A stretch of DNA of 64,000 nt. Origin: Pseudomonas flavescens. GTDB taxonomy: Bacteria > Pseudomonadota > Gammaproteobacteria > Pseudomonadales > Pseudomonadaceae. The stretch spans positions 248,001-312,000 of the forward strand of contig NZ_JACBYV010000001.1 of the NCBI RefSeq assembly GCF_013408425.1, read 5' to 3'. Position 1 is the first letter of the stretch. Every line of letters begins with the position of its first letter. The notes under the pieces were generated by a model. It did no database searches, was not told the origin of the DNA, and saw nothing but the letters and a program-made list of their open reading frames with translations. A program made the position numbers and the translations under genes. This document shows, one piece after another, positions 1 through 11,281 of the stretch.

Positions 1-2
1 GC

Positions 3-197
3 CGCCTGCTCGGCTCCCGGCGGTTTTCCTGGTTCTCACTCGTGTGCACGCTATTGGCACTCGGCACCCTGCCGTTGATGGCGGCCGCCGTGCAAAGTGG
101 ACAGGGCTTTGGTTTCTATCAGCGCATCAACTACGGGGTGTCGCTGCTGTGGGTGGCCACGCTGGCATTGGTGCTGATGCGCCGCTCCCGGGGATAG
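3..197 (+). CDS. C-terminal end of a membrane protein, possibly DUF998 family (partial)
   Basis: The window opens inside this gene; only the last 64 codons are visible, ending at TAG 195-197. The translation shows two hydrophobic stretches separated by a short glycine/glutamine-rich loop (VQSGQGFGFYQR), then a basic tail (MRRSRG). This resembles the last two membrane segments of DUF998-type integral membrane proteins, but the fragment is too short to be sure. It belongs to the inner membrane by composition. No function can be given. Confidence 0.55.
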   Translation, partial: RLLGSRRFSWFSLVCTLLALGTLPLMAAAVQSGQGFGFYQRINYGVSLLWVATLALVLMRRSRG

Positions 198-288
198 TTC
201 GCGTTTACTTACGATTTGCCGGTGTTGCCCGGCGCAGGGAGTTGTTAGGGTCTTGACTCACCTTTCATAGGGATATCAAGGGGATAAC

Positions 289-1179
289 ATGAGCGAGCAA
301 CCCAGGAGCGACGCAGCTCCGGTCAGCGTTCTGCTGGCCACCGACCTGAGCGTGCGTTGCGATCGCGCACTGGATCGGGCCGCGCAACTGGCCGGTGAAT
401 GGCAGGCCATGCTGGTAGGCGTCAACGTGCTGGAAACAGGCCAGGCGCCGGATCTGGTACTCGGTTGGGCCAGCGCTCGGGACGACGCGAGCCTGGCGCG
501 CTTCGCCGAGCAGCGGTTGCAGGAGGATCTCGCCGGCCTCGACGTGCCTGTGCGGCTGCGTATCGAGCGTGGCGAACCGGTGCAGGCCATCGCCAAGGCT
601 GCGCGGGAAACCGGCAGCGCACTGGTGGTGACCGGCGTTGCCAGCAACGAGCTATGGGGCCGGCTGTTGCTCGGCTCAACCGTCGAGTCACTGATCCGGC
701 AACTGCCACAGCCCTTGCTGGTGGTTCGCCAGCGGCCGCGCGGCCGCTACCAGCGCATTCTGGTCGCCACCGACTTTTCCGATTCGTCGCGCCATGCATT
801 GCATGCCGCTGCCCGCTACTTTCCGGACCGCGAGCTGGTGCTCTATCACGCCACCGAAGCGCCGATGTCCGACCGTCTGGAGCGAGTGATCGACGGGCAG
901 ACGCGTCAGCATATCGAAGAGGGCGATTACGCGGCCTTTCTTGCGGCCAGCGATCTGCCGGAGGGGGCGGGCACGCGTATCCGCATCGTCATCGAACAGG
1001 GTTCGTTGGGAGCTTCACTGAGCCACTACGTGCGTGAGCATGCGGTGGATCTGGTGGTGATGGGCACCCACGGCCGCAGCGGGCTGATGAACGTGTTGTT
1101 GGGCAGTGCGGCCAGCGAACTGCTGCAGTGGGTGCCGTGCGACACGCTGGTCGTGCGCGAGCCCCGCGCCGGCGAGTAG
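289..1179 (+). CDS. Universal stress protein, two tandem UspA domains
   Basis: A cytoplasmic stress protein of 296 residues made of two UspA folds (about 10-145 and 150-295). The second domain keeps the ATP-binding signature G-x2-G-x9-G-S near its end (GTHGRSG...LLGS). The first has a degenerate version (LLLGS kept, the upstream glycines changed), so probably only one half binds nucleotide. Tandem UspE-type proteins act in oxidative, anaerobic or motility responses; the exact role here is unknown. Its TAG stop abuts the rlmF stop with no intergenic base. The start ATG at 289 follows an AAGGGG ribosome site. Confidence 0.9.
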   Translation: MSEQPRSDAAPVSVLLATDLSVRCDRALDRAAQLAGEWQAMLVGVNVLETGQAPDLVLGWASARDDASLARFAEQRLQEDLAGLDVPVRLRIERGEPVQAIAKAARETGSALVVTGVASNELWGRLLLGSTVESLIRQLPQPLLVVRQRPRGRYQRILVATDFSDSSRHALHAAARYFPDRELVLYHATEAPMSDRLERVIDGQTRQHIEEGDYAAFLAASDLPEGAGTRIRIVIEQGSLGASLSHYVREHAVDLVVMGTHGRSGLMNVLLGSAASELLQWVPCDTLVVREPRAGE

Positions 1180-2157
1180 TTAGCGCGCTTGCAGCCAGCG
1201 CCGACGCTGCTCGGCATCGTGGAACGTCCAGGCCACGAAGCGGCTCTGCTTCTGGCCCTGGCTCATTTCCACGGTCCGCGTTTCCACGGCGCCGACTTTC
1301 TTCAGTGTGGCGTACACGCCAGGCAGGTTGCCGGATTTGGAGATCAGCGTGCTGAACCACAGCACCTGCTCGCGGTGATCGGCGCTTTCACGAATCAGCC
1401 GGGCGACGAATGCCGCTTCGCCGCCCGGACACCACAGCTCGGCAGCCTGGCCGCCGAAGTTCAGCACCGGCAGCTTGCGCTTGGGGTCGAGCTTGCCGAG
1501 GTTGCGCCATTTGCGCTTGCTGCCGCTGGCGGCTTCGTCCGCCGAGGCGTGGAAGGGCGGGTTGCACAGGGTCAGTTCGAAGCGCTCCTCAGGCTTTAGC
1601 AGGCCGCTGAACACATGCCCGGCATCGGGTTGCAGGCGCAGGTCGATCTGTTCGCTAAGGCCTTGATTCGACTGCACGATGGCCTTCGCCGAGGCGATGG
1701 CCTGAGAGGCGATATCGGCACCCAGAAAATGCCAGCCGTACTCGCGGTTGCCGAGTAGCGGGTAGATGCAGTTGGCGCCTACGCCGATATCCAGCGCCCG
1801 TATCGTCGCGCCTCTGGGGATCTCGCCGGTGTTGTCGGTCGCCAGTAGATCGGCCAGGTAATGCAGGTAATCCGCACGCCCGGGAATGGGCGGGCACAGG
1901 TAGTCCGCCGGAATGTCCCAGTGCGTGATGCCATAGAACTGCCGGAGCAGCGCGCGGTTGAACACCTTCACCGCCGCCGGGTTGGCGAAATCGATGCTCT
2001 CCTTGCCATATGGATTGATGATCACGAACGCCGCCAGCTCCGGGCTGGTCTTGATCAGCGCCGGAAAGTCATAACGCCCCTGATGGCGGTTGCGCGGATG
2101 CAACTGGCCCTTGTCGGCTGACGGGGCGGATGGTTTCGGTGGGCGTTTGGCGGACAT
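1180..2157 (-). CDS. rlmF: 23S rRNA (adenine1618-N6)-methyltransferase RlmF
   Basis: A SAM-dependent methyltransferase that modifies A1618 of 23S rRNA during large-subunit assembly. In the 325-residue product the SAM-binding motif [12 protein letters not shown] lies at about 122-133 and the N6-adenine methylase motif NPPFH at 199-203. The N-terminus is basic and proline/lysine-rich, as in YbiN/RlmF proteins, and the length is close to the E. coli enzyme. It is a single gene, convergent with the universal stress protein gene. Confidence 0.93.
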   Translation of the reverse strand: MSAKRPPKPSAPSADKGQLHPRNRHQGRYDFPALIKTSPELAAFVIINPYGKESIDFANPAAVKVFNRALLRQFYGITHWDIPADYLCPPIPGRADYLHYLADLLATDNTGEIPRGATIRALDIGVGANCIYPLLGNREYGWHFLGADIASQAIASAKAIVQSNQGLSEQIDLRLQPDAGHVFSGLLKPEERFELTLCNPPFHASADEAASGSKRKWRNLGKLDPKRKLPVLNFGGQAAELWCPGGEAAFVARLIRESADHREQVLWFSTLISKSGNLPGVYATLKKVGAVETRTVEMSQGQKQSRFVAWTFHDAEQRRRWLQAR

Positions 2158-2277
2158 GCTGATGGATCACGGCAGGGGTGGGGGCGCATTTTCCCACAGG
2201 TGATAGTGGTGTGCTTGCCGGCTTTCGCCGATCCCTGGAAAACCGCAGCGAGCTGCCCTCGGTTGTCGGGATGCGTA

Positions 2278-2319
2278 CTGACTCAGGTCAAGGGGCTACT
2301 GCCTGCGCAGCCCTAGACT
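2278..2319 (+). promoter_or_regulatory. Possible ANR/DNR (FNR-type) box and -10 for the bacteriohemerythrin gene
   Basis: CTGACTCAGGTCAA at 2278-2291 contains the inverted repeat TGAC-N4-GTCA and resembles the FNR/ANR consensus TTGAT-N4-ATCAA. A -10-like TAGACT lies at 2314-2319. The distance from box centre to -10 centre (about 32 bp) is what a class II FNR-type promoter needs. Oxygen-linked control would suit a hemerythrin. This is pattern matching only. Confidence 0.4.
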
Positions 2320-2353
2320 GGCTCCATCTAGGGGAATGACAGGGAGGCCGGAC

Positions 2354-2821
2354 ATGGCCTATCTCAGATGGAGCGATGACCTGAATACCGGAATCGCGGT
2401 GATCGACGGCCAGCACCGGCGTATCGTCGACATGATCAATGAGCTGTACGTCGCTCAGCAGGAGGGTGCGCGCGAGGGCGTGGCCCTGGTGATCGAGGAG
2501 CTGTTGGATTACACCACCTCGCACTTCGCCTTCGAAGAGGCGATGCTCGAGGAGGCCGGCTACGTCTTCACCAAGGCCCATAAGCGGGTGCACGACATTT
2601 TCATCAAGCGGGTCGACGACTACCGCACGCGATTCAAGCAGGGCGAAGACGTCTCCGACGAATTGCGCAGCCTGCTCGGCCGCTGGCTGTTCGGGCATAT
2701 CCGCAACGACGACCAGAACTACGTGGCCGCGGTCACCGAAAACCTCCGCCGCCTGGCCGCCGACAAGACCGAAGAGGGGTGGTTGAGCCGCGCCAAGCGC
2801 CGCTTCTTCCACGCGGCGTAG
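2354..2821 (+). CDS. Bacteriohemerythrin
   Basis: A small cytoplasmic oxygen-binding protein with a non-heme di-iron centre in a four-helix bundle. From the ATG at 2354 it is 155 residues, the usual length. The ligand pattern is complete: His21 (GQHRR), His57 and Glu61 (HFAFEE), His76 and His80 (HKRVH), His115 and Asp120 (HIRNDD). ATG 2354 is preferred over the in-frame ATG at 2336 because AGGGAGG (2341-2347) sits seven bases before it. Such proteins store or deliver O2, or sense it, in microaerobic pseudomonads. Confidence 0.92.
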   Translation: MAYLRWSDDLNTGIAVIDGQHRRIVDMINELYVAQQEGAREGVALVIEELLDYTTSHFAFEEAMLEEAGYVFTKAHKRVHDIFIKRVDDYRTRFKQGEDVSDELRSLLGRWLFGHIRNDDQNYVAAVTENLRRLAADKTEEGWLSRAKRRFFHAA

Positions 2822-2876
2822 CGGGCTGTTCCATGGTCGTGATCGTTCCTCACGCTCCGCCTTGGATGCGGCCGAT

Positions 2877-2951
2877 GGGTGGGCTGAAGCGGATCGCCGC
2901 CCGGCTCACCCTACGATCCTGTGCGGGCTGTAGGGTGGGCTTCAGCCCACC
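2877..2951. repeat. Small intergenic inverted-repeat element (GTGGGCTTCAGCCCAC type)
   Basis: The gap between the hemerythrin and SLC13 genes holds nested inverted repeats. GGTGGGCT and AGCCCACC (2934-2951) form a tight hairpin with a 2-nt loop. CACCCTAC (2907-2914) pairs with GTAGGGTG (2930-2937). A diverged half copy, GGTGGGCTGAAGC, begins at 2877. This layout is typical of short REP-like or MITE-like intergenic repeats in Pseudomonas. It lies between convergent genes and may also act as a bidirectional transcription end. Confidence 0.6.
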
Positions 2952-2969
2952 AAATCGAAGGACCGCCCG

Positions 2970-4799
2970 CTAGAGCGGGAAGATCCACGGCACCATTACC
3001 ACGCTGACGATCATCACCAGGATGGTGAACGGCACGCCGATACGCACGAAATCCCCGAAACGGTACTGCCCCGGCCCAAGCACCAGGGTATTCACCGGCG
3101 ACGAGATCGGTGTCATGAAGGCAGCCGAGGCGGCCAGGGCGACCGTCATGGCGAAGGGCACGGGTGACGCTCCCAGTGCCTGGGCCGTGGCGATCGCCAC
3201 CGGAGCCATCAGCACCGCCGTGGCGGTATTGGAGATGAACAGGCCGATGAGGGCGGTGACAGCGAACAGGCTGGCGAGGATCACCCGCGGCCCGGCTTCG
3301 CCGAGCGCACCGACCAGCCCGTTGACCGCCAGATCGATTCCTCCGGTTTTCTGCAGGGCCAGGGCGAACGGCAGCATGCCGACGATAAGAATCAGGCTCG
3401 GCCAGTGGATCGACCGGTAAGCGCTGGGCATGTCGACGCAGCGGAAGGCGCCCATCAGCAGGCAACCGATCAGTGCGGCCATGACATTGGGCACCAGGCC
3501 GCTGATCATCAGGCCGACCATCACCGCCAGGCTCAGCAGGGCATAGGGTGCCTGGCGCGCGGCGGGAGCCACTTCATCGACTTCGGCGGGCAGGCTGAGT
3601 ACCAGAAAGTCGCGATTGAGGCTTTGCAGGTGATGGATCCGCTTCCAGCTGCCAGCCACCAGCAGGGTGTCGGCGTGGGTCAGCTTCTCGTCCACCAGCA
3701 GGCCTTCGAGCGCCTGACCATGACGGCGCAGGCCGACCACGTTGAGCTTGTAACGGCTGCGCAGACCGAGCTCCTGAATGCTTTTGCCCGGCAGGTGCGA
3801 TTCCGGCGGCAACGCCACTTCGGCCAGCCCCAGTTCATGGGAGTGCACGCTGTAGTAGGAATTGCGCAGCGGCAACGCTTCCAGGCCCAGCTCCTGATAG
3901 GCGCCGAGCAGGGCGATGGCCGGGCTGGCCAGGTCGACCAGCAGCACGTCACCGGCCTGAAGTTGAGTATTGCCGGTCGCCATCAGCAGTAGAGTGCGGA
4001 ACTGCCGCTGACGCTCCACGGCGATCACGTTGATGCCGTACTGCGAGCGCAGGTGCAGCTCGTCCAGCGCCTGGTTGGCAAGCGGCGAATCGGCGCGCAC
4101 GCGCAGACGTCGTTCGCGCTCGTTGAGGCGGTAGCTGTTGGCCAGATCGCTCAGGGTCAGTCGCGGCGGTACAGAGGCGTCACCGTCGGCATCACGCTGC
4201 AACCAGCGACGTGTGGCAAGCATGTAGAGCACGCCCAGTACCAGCACGGCGAGCCCGATTGGGGTGAAACTGAAGAAGTCGAAGCCCGGCAGGCCAGCGC
4301 GAAGCAGCTCGCTGTGCACCACCATGTTCGGCGGCGTGGCCACCAGGGTCAGCATGCCGCTGATCAGGCCGGCGAACGCCAGTGGCATCATCAGCCGGCC
4401 CGGTGCGATCTTCAGGCGCGCCGCCACACCCAGCACCACCGGAATGAAGATCGCCACCACGCCGGTCGAACTCATCACCGAGCCGAGCCCGGCCACTGCC
4501 ACCATCAGCAGGACCAGCAGGCGGGTTTCGCTGCTGCCGGCTTTGGCCACCAGCCAGTCGCCGAGACGGTAGGCGATACCGGTGCGCACCAGGCCTTCAC
4601 CGATCACGAACAGCGCGGCAATCAGGATCACGCTGGGGTCGCTGAAGCCGGCCAGGGTTTCCTGGATGCTGAGCACGCCGGTCATCGGCAGGGCGACGAT
4701 GATCATCAGTGCGACCACGTCCATGCGTGGCTTGTCGAGGACGAACAGCACCACTGCGGTGAACAGCAGGCCCAGCACCATGAAGAGGTCGAGGGTCAT
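2970..4799 (-). CDS. SLC13/DASS-family permease with two RCK_C (TrkA-C) domains
   Basis: An inner-membrane anion transporter of the divalent anion:Na+ symporter (ArsB/NhaD-like) superfamily, 609 residues. Hydrophobic segments fill about 1-195. Two cytoplasmic RCK_C domains follow (about 218-295 and 325-390), and the second membrane half runs from about 400 to the end. Helical-hairpin signatures are visible, such as SSTGVVAIFIP in the first half and SNTATAVLMAP in the second. Internal RCK_C pairs are typical of large SLC13 members annotated as sulfate, citrate or dicarboxylate carriers, and probably gate transport by binding a ligand. The substrate cannot be read from sequence. It appears monocistronic. 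Confidence 0.88.
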   Translation of the reverse strand: MTLDLFMVLGLLFTAVVLFVLDKPRMDVVALMIIVALPMTGVLSIQETLAGFSDPSVILIAALFVIGEGLVRTGIAYRLGDWLVAKAGSSETRLLVLLMVAVAGLGSVMSSTGVVAIFIPVVLGVAARLKIAPGRLMMPLAFAGLISGMLTLVATPPNMVVHSELLRAGLPGFDFFSFTPIGLAVLVLGVLYMLATRRWLQRDADGDASVPPRLTLSDLANSYRLNERERRLRVRADSPLANQALDELHLRSQYGINVIAVERQRQFRTLLLMATGNTQLQAGDVLLVDLASPAIALLGAYQELGLEALPLRNSYYSVHSHELGLAEVALPPESHLPGKSIQELGLRSRYKLNVVGLRRHGQALEGLLVDEKLTHADTLLVAGSWKRIHHLQSLNRDFLVLSLPAEVDEVAPAARQAPYALLSLAVMVGLMISGLVPNVMAALIGCLLMGAFRCVDMPSAYRSIHWPSLILIVGMLPFALALQKTGGIDLAVNGLVGALGEAGPRVILASLFAVTALIGLFISNTATAVLMAPVAIATAQALGASPVPFAMTVALAASAAFMTPISSPVNTLVLGPGQYRFGDFVRIGVPFTILVMIVSVVMVPWIFPL

Positions 4800-4877
4800 T
4801 CTGGCTCCTTGCCCGATCTCTTGCTCTGGCCGTTACTCAGGCCTTGGCGCGAGATCGTCTGAGTTTGCTGCAGTGTT

Positions 4878-5192
4878 TCAGGGGTAGCCGAGAACGGCCT
4901 TGACCTGCTGCAGATTGGCGGCGATCCAGCCTTTGTCGATGGCGCCCCAGTCGCGGATCACGTAGTGGCCTGCATTGTTGCGTTCGCCGTCCTGTTGCTG
5001 GAACTGGCAATCGATATCCAGCTCTTCCAGCGCGCTCAGGGTGTCCTGTGCGGTACGCCTGGGCATGCCCGTGGCGGCCATCAGCGCCGGCACGCTGTCG
5101 GCCGCGCCGCTGTCGATCAACCAGGCGACGTAGAGACGGCGGTAGAAACTGGTCTTGGTCTTGCTCACTTCCATTTGCAGGGGCCCGATCAT
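4878..5192 (-). CDS. Small winged helix-turn-helix protein
   Basis: A putative DNA-binding protein of about 100 residues. The central part (VPALMAATGMPRRTAQDTL, then EELDI) reads as a helix-turn-helix followed by a wing, and the C-terminus (HYVIRDWGAIDKGW) is aromatic. No ligand domain is visible. The open frame extends to 5279, but that extension runs through a 14-bp hairpin (5253-5293), so a later start is likely: ATG 5192 (used here), ATG 5174 or GTG 5168. None has a strong ribosome site. It lies downstream of valS in the same direction. Its target is unknown. Confidence 0.7.
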   Translation of the reverse strand: MIGPLQMEVSKTKTSFYRRLYVAWLIDSGAADSVPALMAATGMPRRTAQDTLSALEELDIDCQFQQQDGERNNAGHYVIRDWGAIDKGWIAANLQQVKAVLGYP

Positions 5193-5252
5193 GTGGGGAG
5201 TTTCGAGGATACTGCGTGCCGGGCCGGGATAACAAACCGCCTGACCACAAAC

Positions 5253-5293
5253 GACAACGGCCTGCCGGGCTTTAGCCACGGCAGGCCGTTGTC
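5253..5293 (-). terminator. Hairpin downstream of valS, probable transcription end
   Basis: GACAACGGCCTGCC (5253-5266) and GGCAGGCCGTTGTC (5280-5293) form a perfect 14-bp stem with a 13-nt loop. On the minus strand it is followed by GTTTGTGG, a weak U-tract. It lies between valS and the small winged-helix gene, so it could end valS transcripts or shield mRNA ends. Confidence 0.5.
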
Positions 5294-5315
5294 AGTTGCG
5301 CACTGGATACAGGAT

Positions 5316-5443
5316 GTTGAAAAACGTAGGCGAGGTAGCCAGCGCAAGGCGAAGGTAGGCAAAAAAGCGCAGTGTACGAGTTGTACATGAGCATTTTTTG
5401 CCTGCCTTCAACGCTGCGAAGGCAACGCAGGTAGTTTTTCAGC
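5316..5443. repeat. Dispersed palindromic repeat, copy 1 (128 bp)
   Basis: This element sits just beyond the valS stop. Its ends are inverted: GTTGAAAAAC at the left, GTTTTTCAGC at the right. Read on the minus strand it aligns along its whole length with the 18217-18342 element. Shared blocks include TGAAAAACTACCTGCGTTGC, AATGCTCATGTAC, GCCTTGCGCTGGCT and CCTCGCCTACGTTTTTCA. There is no coding capacity. It is a non-autonomous intergenic repeat, MITE-like or REP-like, with a CATGTAC core. Confidence 0.8.
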
Positions 5444-5450
5444 CGCCTGG

Positions 5451-8282
5451 TTACAGGCTGGCGATCTTGCCGCGCTGCTCCACCAGATTGGCCAGCGCCT
5501 GCTCGGCTTCGGCCAGCTTGGCGCGTTCCTTCTCCAGTACTTCAGCCGGCGCCTTGGCGACGAAGCCCTCGTTGGCCAGCTTGCCGCCGACCCGCTTGGC
5601 TTCACCTTCCAGGCGCTGGATTTCCTTGTCCAGACGCGCCAGTTCGGCTTCCTTGTCGATCAGCCCGGCCATCGGCACCAGGACCTGCATGTCGCCGACC
5701 AGGGCAGTGGCGGACATCGGTGCCTCTTCGCCGGCTGCCAGTACCTTCACCGACTCGAACTTGGCCAGCTTGTTGAGCAGCGGGGCGTTGTCGTTCAGGC
5801 GGCGCAAGTCTTCGGCATTGGCGTTGGCGAGGATGACGTCGATGCGTTTGGCCATGGAGATCTTCATCTCGCCACGGATCTGCCGCACGCCGAGCATCAG
5901 TTGCTTGACCCACTCGATGTCGCCCTCGGCGGCCGCGTCGATGCGGCTTTCGTTGGCCACCGGCCAGGGTTGCAGCATCAGCGTTTCGCCGCTGACGCCG
6001 GCTTGGCCCTTGATGCGCTGCCAGATTTCTTCGGTGATGAACGGCATGAACGGGTGAGCCAGGCGCAGGATCACTTCCAGCACACGCACCAGCGTGCGGC
6101 GGGTACCGCGCTGGCGCTCGATGGGGGCGTTCTCGTCCCACAGCACCGGCTTGACCAGTTCCAGGTACCAGGCGCAGTACTCGTCCCAGACGAATTCGTA
6201 CAGGGCCTGGGTGGCCAGGTCGAAGCGGAAGGCGTCGAGGTGGCGGGTCACGTCCTGCTCGCAACGCTGCAGGGCGGAGATGATCCAGCGATCGACCGGC
6301 GACAGATCCACGGCTTCATCATTGATGCCGGTGTCCTGGCCATCGGTGTTCTCGATGACGAAGTTGGCAGCGTTCCACAGTTTGTTGCAGAAGTTGCGAT
6401 AGCCCTCGACGCGGCCCATGTCGAACTTCACGTCGCGGCCGGTGGTGGCCAGCGAGCAGAAGGTGAAACGCAGGGCGTCGGTGCCGTAGCTGGCGATGCC
6501 TTCCGGGAATTCTGCCTTGGTCTGCTTGGCGATCTTCTCGGCGAGCTTGGGCTGCATCATGCCGCTGGTGCGTTTGGCCAGCAGGGTTTCCAGATCGATG
6601 CCGTCGACGATATCCAGCGGATCGAGGACGTTGCCCTTGGACTTGGACATCTTCTGGCCCAGGCCGTCGCGCACCAGACCGTGAACGTAGACGGTCTTGA
6701 ACGGGATCTGCTTGGTCAGGTGGGTGGACAGCATGATCATCCGGGCAACCCAGAAGAAGATGATGTCGAAACCGGTAACCAGCACGTCGGTCGGGTGGAA
6801 GGTCTTCAGGAAGTCGGTCTCTTCCGGCCAGCCGAGGGTGGAGAAGGTCCACAGGCCGGAGCTGAACCAGGTATCCAGTACGTCGTCGTCCTGGCGCAGC
6901 GGGATGTCGCCCAGGTTGTGCTTGGCGCGTACTTCCGCTTCGTCACGACCCACAAAGACATTGCCTGCCTGGTCGTACCAGGCCGGAATGCGGTGGCCCC
7001 ACCACAGCTGACGGCTGATGCACCAGTCCTGGATGTCGCGCATCCAGCTGAAGTACATGTTCTCGTACTGCTTGGGCACGAACTGGATTTCACCGTTCTC
7101 GACCACTTCGATGGCCTTCTCGGCCAGCGGCTTGGTGGACACGTACCACTGATCGGTCAGCCACGGCTCGATGATGGTGCCGGAGCGGTCGCCCTTCGGC
7201 ACTTTCAGGGCGTGGTCGTCGATCTTTTCCAACAGGCCGAGGGTATCGAACGCGGCGACGATCCGCTTGCGTGCTTCGAAACGGTCCAGGCCAGCGTACT
7301 CGGCAGGCAGGCTGGCATCGAGCAGGGCGTTGACGCTGCCGTCGATGTTGAAGATCTGCGCACCCGGCAGCACGGCTGCGTCCTGGTCGAAGATGTTGAT
7401 CAGCGGCAGGTTGTGGCGCTTGCCGACTTCATAGTCGTTGAAGTCATGGGCCGGAGTGATCTTCACGCAGCCGGTGCCGAATTCCGGGTCGCAGTAGTCG
7501 TCCGCGATGATCGGGATGCGGCGGCCAAGCAGCGGCAGTTCGACGTACTGGCCGATCAGAGCCTTGTAGCGTTCGTCTTCCGGGTTCACGGCGACGGCGG
7601 CGTCACCCAGCATGGTTTCCGGGCGCGTGGTGGCGACGATCAGGTAGTCGGCGCCTTCGGCGGTCTTGTTGCCGTCAGCCAGCGGATAGCGCAGGTTCCA
7701 CAGGTGGCCTTTCTCGTCGTGGCTTTCCACTTCCAGGTCGGAAATGGCGGTGTGGAACTTGGTGTCCCAGTTGACCAGGCGCTTGCCGCGGTAGATCAGG
7801 CCATCCTCGTGCAGGCGCACGAAGGCTTCCTTGACCGCCTCGGACAGGCCGTCGTCCATGGTGAAACGCTCGCGCGACCAGTCCACGGACGAGCCCAGAC
7901 GACGAATCTGCCGGGTGATGTTGCCACCGGACTCGGCTTTCCACTCCCAGACCTTGTCGAGGAATTTCTCGCGGCCCAGATCATGGCGATCGATACCCTG
8001 GGCGCCCAGTTGGCGTTCCACCACCATTTGCGTGGCGATGCCGGCGTGATCGGTGCCCGGCTGCCACAGGGTGTTGCGGCCCTGCATGCGGCGGAAGCGG
8101 ATCAGGGCATCCATGATCGCGTTGTTGAACCCGTGGCCCATGTGCAGGCTGCCGGTCACGTTCGGTGGCGGGATCATGATGGTGTAAGGCTCACCGGAGC
8201 CCTGCGGGGCGAAGTAGCCCTTCGCCTCCCAGTTTTCGTACAGGGCGGTTTCGATGGCGTGGGGCTGGTAGGTCTTGTCCAT
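5451..8282 (-). CDS. valS: Valyl-tRNA synthetase
   Basis: A class I aminoacyl-tRNA synthetase that charges tRNA-Val and edits mischarged threonine. At 943 residues it is near the E. coli length (951). The HIGH-type motif is HMGH at 47-50, the KMSKS motif occurs intact mid-protein (GQKMSKSKG), and a charged coiled-coil tail typical of bacterial ValS ends the protein (about 880-943). The order valS, small gene, holC, pepA is the standard Pseudomonas arrangement. Confidence 0.98.
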   Translation of the reverse strand: MDKTYQPHAIETALYENWEAKGYFAPQGSGEPYTIMIPPPNVTGSLHMGHGFNNAIMDALIRFRRMQGRNTLWQPGTDHAGIATQMVVERQLGAQGIDRHDLGREKFLDKVWEWKAESGGNITRQIRRLGSSVDWSRERFTMDDGLSEAVKEAFVRLHEDGLIYRGKRLVNWDTKFHTAISDLEVESHDEKGHLWNLRYPLADGNKTAEGADYLIVATTRPETMLGDAAVAVNPEDERYKALIGQYVELPLLGRRIPIIADDYCDPEFGTGCVKITPAHDFNDYEVGKRHNLPLINIFDQDAAVLPGAQIFNIDGSVNALLDASLPAEYAGLDRFEARKRIVAAFDTLGLLEKIDDHALKVPKGDRSGTIIEPWLTDQWYVSTKPLAEKAIEVVENGEIQFVPKQYENMYFSWMRDIQDWCISRQLWWGHRIPAWYDQAGNVFVGRDEAEVRAKHNLGDIPLRQDDDVLDTWFSSGLWTFSTLGWPEETDFLKTFHPTDVLVTGFDIIFFWVARMIMLSTHLTKQIPFKTVYVHGLVRDGLGQKMSKSKGNVLDPLDIVDGIDLETLLAKRTSGMMQPKLAEKIAKQTKAEFPEGIASYGTDALRFTFCSLATTGRDVKFDMGRVEGYRNFCNKLWNAANFVIENTDGQDTGINDEAVDLSPVDRWIISALQRCEQDVTRHLDAFRFDLATQALYEFVWDEYCAWYLELVKPVLWDENAPIERQRGTRRTLVRVLEVILRLAHPFMPFITEEIWQRIKGQAGVSGETLMLQPWPVANESRIDAAAEGDIEWVKQLMLGVRQIRGEMKISMAKRIDVILANANAEDLRRLNDNAPLLNKLAKFESVKVLAAGEEAPMSATALVGDMQVLVPMAGLIDKEAELARLDKEIQRLEGEAKRVGGKLANEGFVAKAPAEVLEKERAKLAEAEQALANLVEQRGKIASL

Positions 8283-8426
8283 GCGCGGCGGGACCCTTCT
8301 GGCGTCTGATCGGAAAAGCCGAACAGTATAACGCCTATGAGCGGCAAGCCATAAGCGGCTAGCGACAAGTTGAGCGCGAGTTTTTCTCTCGCGCTTCGAT
8401 GCTTGCGGCTTGCCGCAGCTTTCGGG

Positions 8427-8843
8427 CTATTTGCGCGGTGGCAGCAGACGATGCAGGCGAGCCTGCAGGCGGCGTTTGAGCTCGGCTTCGATCTGCGGCA
8501 CGAAGTCGTCGATCACGTCCTGCAGCAGCAACTGGGCGGCGGCGCGCAGTTCGCTGTCCAGACGGTTGATCTCGTTGTCCCGGCCAATGGCGCGTTGCAC
8601 CGTCTGGCGCAGCTCGTCTTCCGAGGCCATGCCGGCAGTTCTGCCAGTGGCTGCCACTGGCTGCGAGCTGGGTGCAGGCGAATGCGCGGCAGCAGGAACC
8701 ACATCGGAGAGCAGCGGAATATCGTCGGGATCGAATTTTTCGGTCAGCAAGGGCGGATCGAGGTCATCATCCAGCAGTTCGCGAATCGATTCGAGATCGG
8801 TCAGCAAGGCGCCGGGCTTGTGCGGTGGGTTCAGGTTGTCCAT
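8427..8843 (-). CDS. Conserved hypothetical protein between valS and holC
   Basis: A 138-residue acidic protein in the position of the small uncharacterised gene between holC and valS in other pseudomonads. The N-terminal part is rich in Asp, Leu and Pro. The C-terminal half (about 70-138) is predicted helical, ends in a basic stretch (ELKRRLQARLHRLLPPRK) and may form a coiled coil. No catalytic motif is recognised. It lies 8 bp downstream of holC on the same strand, so the two are probably co-transcribed. Confidence 0.8.
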   Translation of the reverse strand: MDNLNPPHKPGALLTDLESIRELLDDDLDPPLLTEKFDPDDIPLLSDVVPAAAHSPAPSSQPVAATGRTAGMASEDELRQTVQRAIGRDNEINRLDSELRAAAQLLLQDVIDDFVPQIEAELKRRLQARLHRLLPPRK

Positions 8844-8851
8844 GGGGGAAT

Positions 8852-9271
8852 TTACAGTTCGACACGTTTGGGATCATAGCCCCGTTGACGGTAGCTGCGG
8901 AAATTCTCCCGGCAGGCGGTCAGCAGGTCGGGTTCCTGGTTGACGATCTCGATCACTCGACTGAAATGCTCGATGTGTGGGCTGAGCGTACTGCCCAGGT
9001 TGATCAGCACGCCCTGAGTCGCCTCGGGCGCCTCGTCGACACCGATCACGATGGGCGATTTCGGGTCGTCCTGATGCAGATCGTGGGGAATGAAGCTTTC
9101 CTGGCGAGCCCGCCAGAGCAGCTCGTCGAGCTCGCTGCATTGGGCCGCGTCGCTGCCACGCAGGAACACCGGCAAGCCATGACGCCAGGCCTTGCCGGCA
9201 AGCTGACAGGCCGCGCGCAGGCGCTCGGCCGTGGTGCTCGACGACAGTACGTAGAATTCTATTCGGGGCAT
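8852..9271 (-). CDS. holC: DNA polymerase III subunit chi
   Basis: The chi subunit links the clamp-loader (via psi) to single-stranded DNA-binding protein at the replication fork. The product is 139 residues, typical of HolC. The N-terminus (RIEFYVLSS) and the central region rich in Arg and Ala (LRAACQLAGKAW) match the family, as does the position directly downstream of pepA. It is followed by the small conserved gene and valS, the usual Pseudomonas order. Confidence 0.93.
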   Translation of the reverse strand: MPRIEFYVLSSSTTAERLRAACQLAGKAWRHGLPVFLRGSDAAQCSELDELLWRARQESFIPHDLHQDDPKSPIVIGVDEAPEATQGVLINLGSTLSPHIEHFSRVIEIVNQEPDLLTACRENFRSYRQRGYDPKRVEL

Positions 9272-9338
9272 GTAAGGTATCCGCAGACAGCCATCAGGCC
9301 GTGCGCCGCCAGCCAGCGGCGCACGGCTCAGGCTGCTA

Positions 9339-11281
<1,943 letters not shown>

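Noticed and set aside
253..281. TTGACT upstream of the universal stress protein as a sigma70 or ANR promoter
   Set aside because: TTGACT (253-258) has no -10 at 16-18 bp, and the ATCAA half-site is at the wrong spacing for an ANR box.
5901..8309. An 802-codon open frame on the plus strand opposite valS
   Set aside because: It is antisense to a full-length, motif-complete valS and reads as low-complexity Val/Gly/Asp-rich protein typical of high-GC shadow frames. Similar long antisense frames opposite pepA, hscA, bamB-der and the RND pump were rejected for the same reason.
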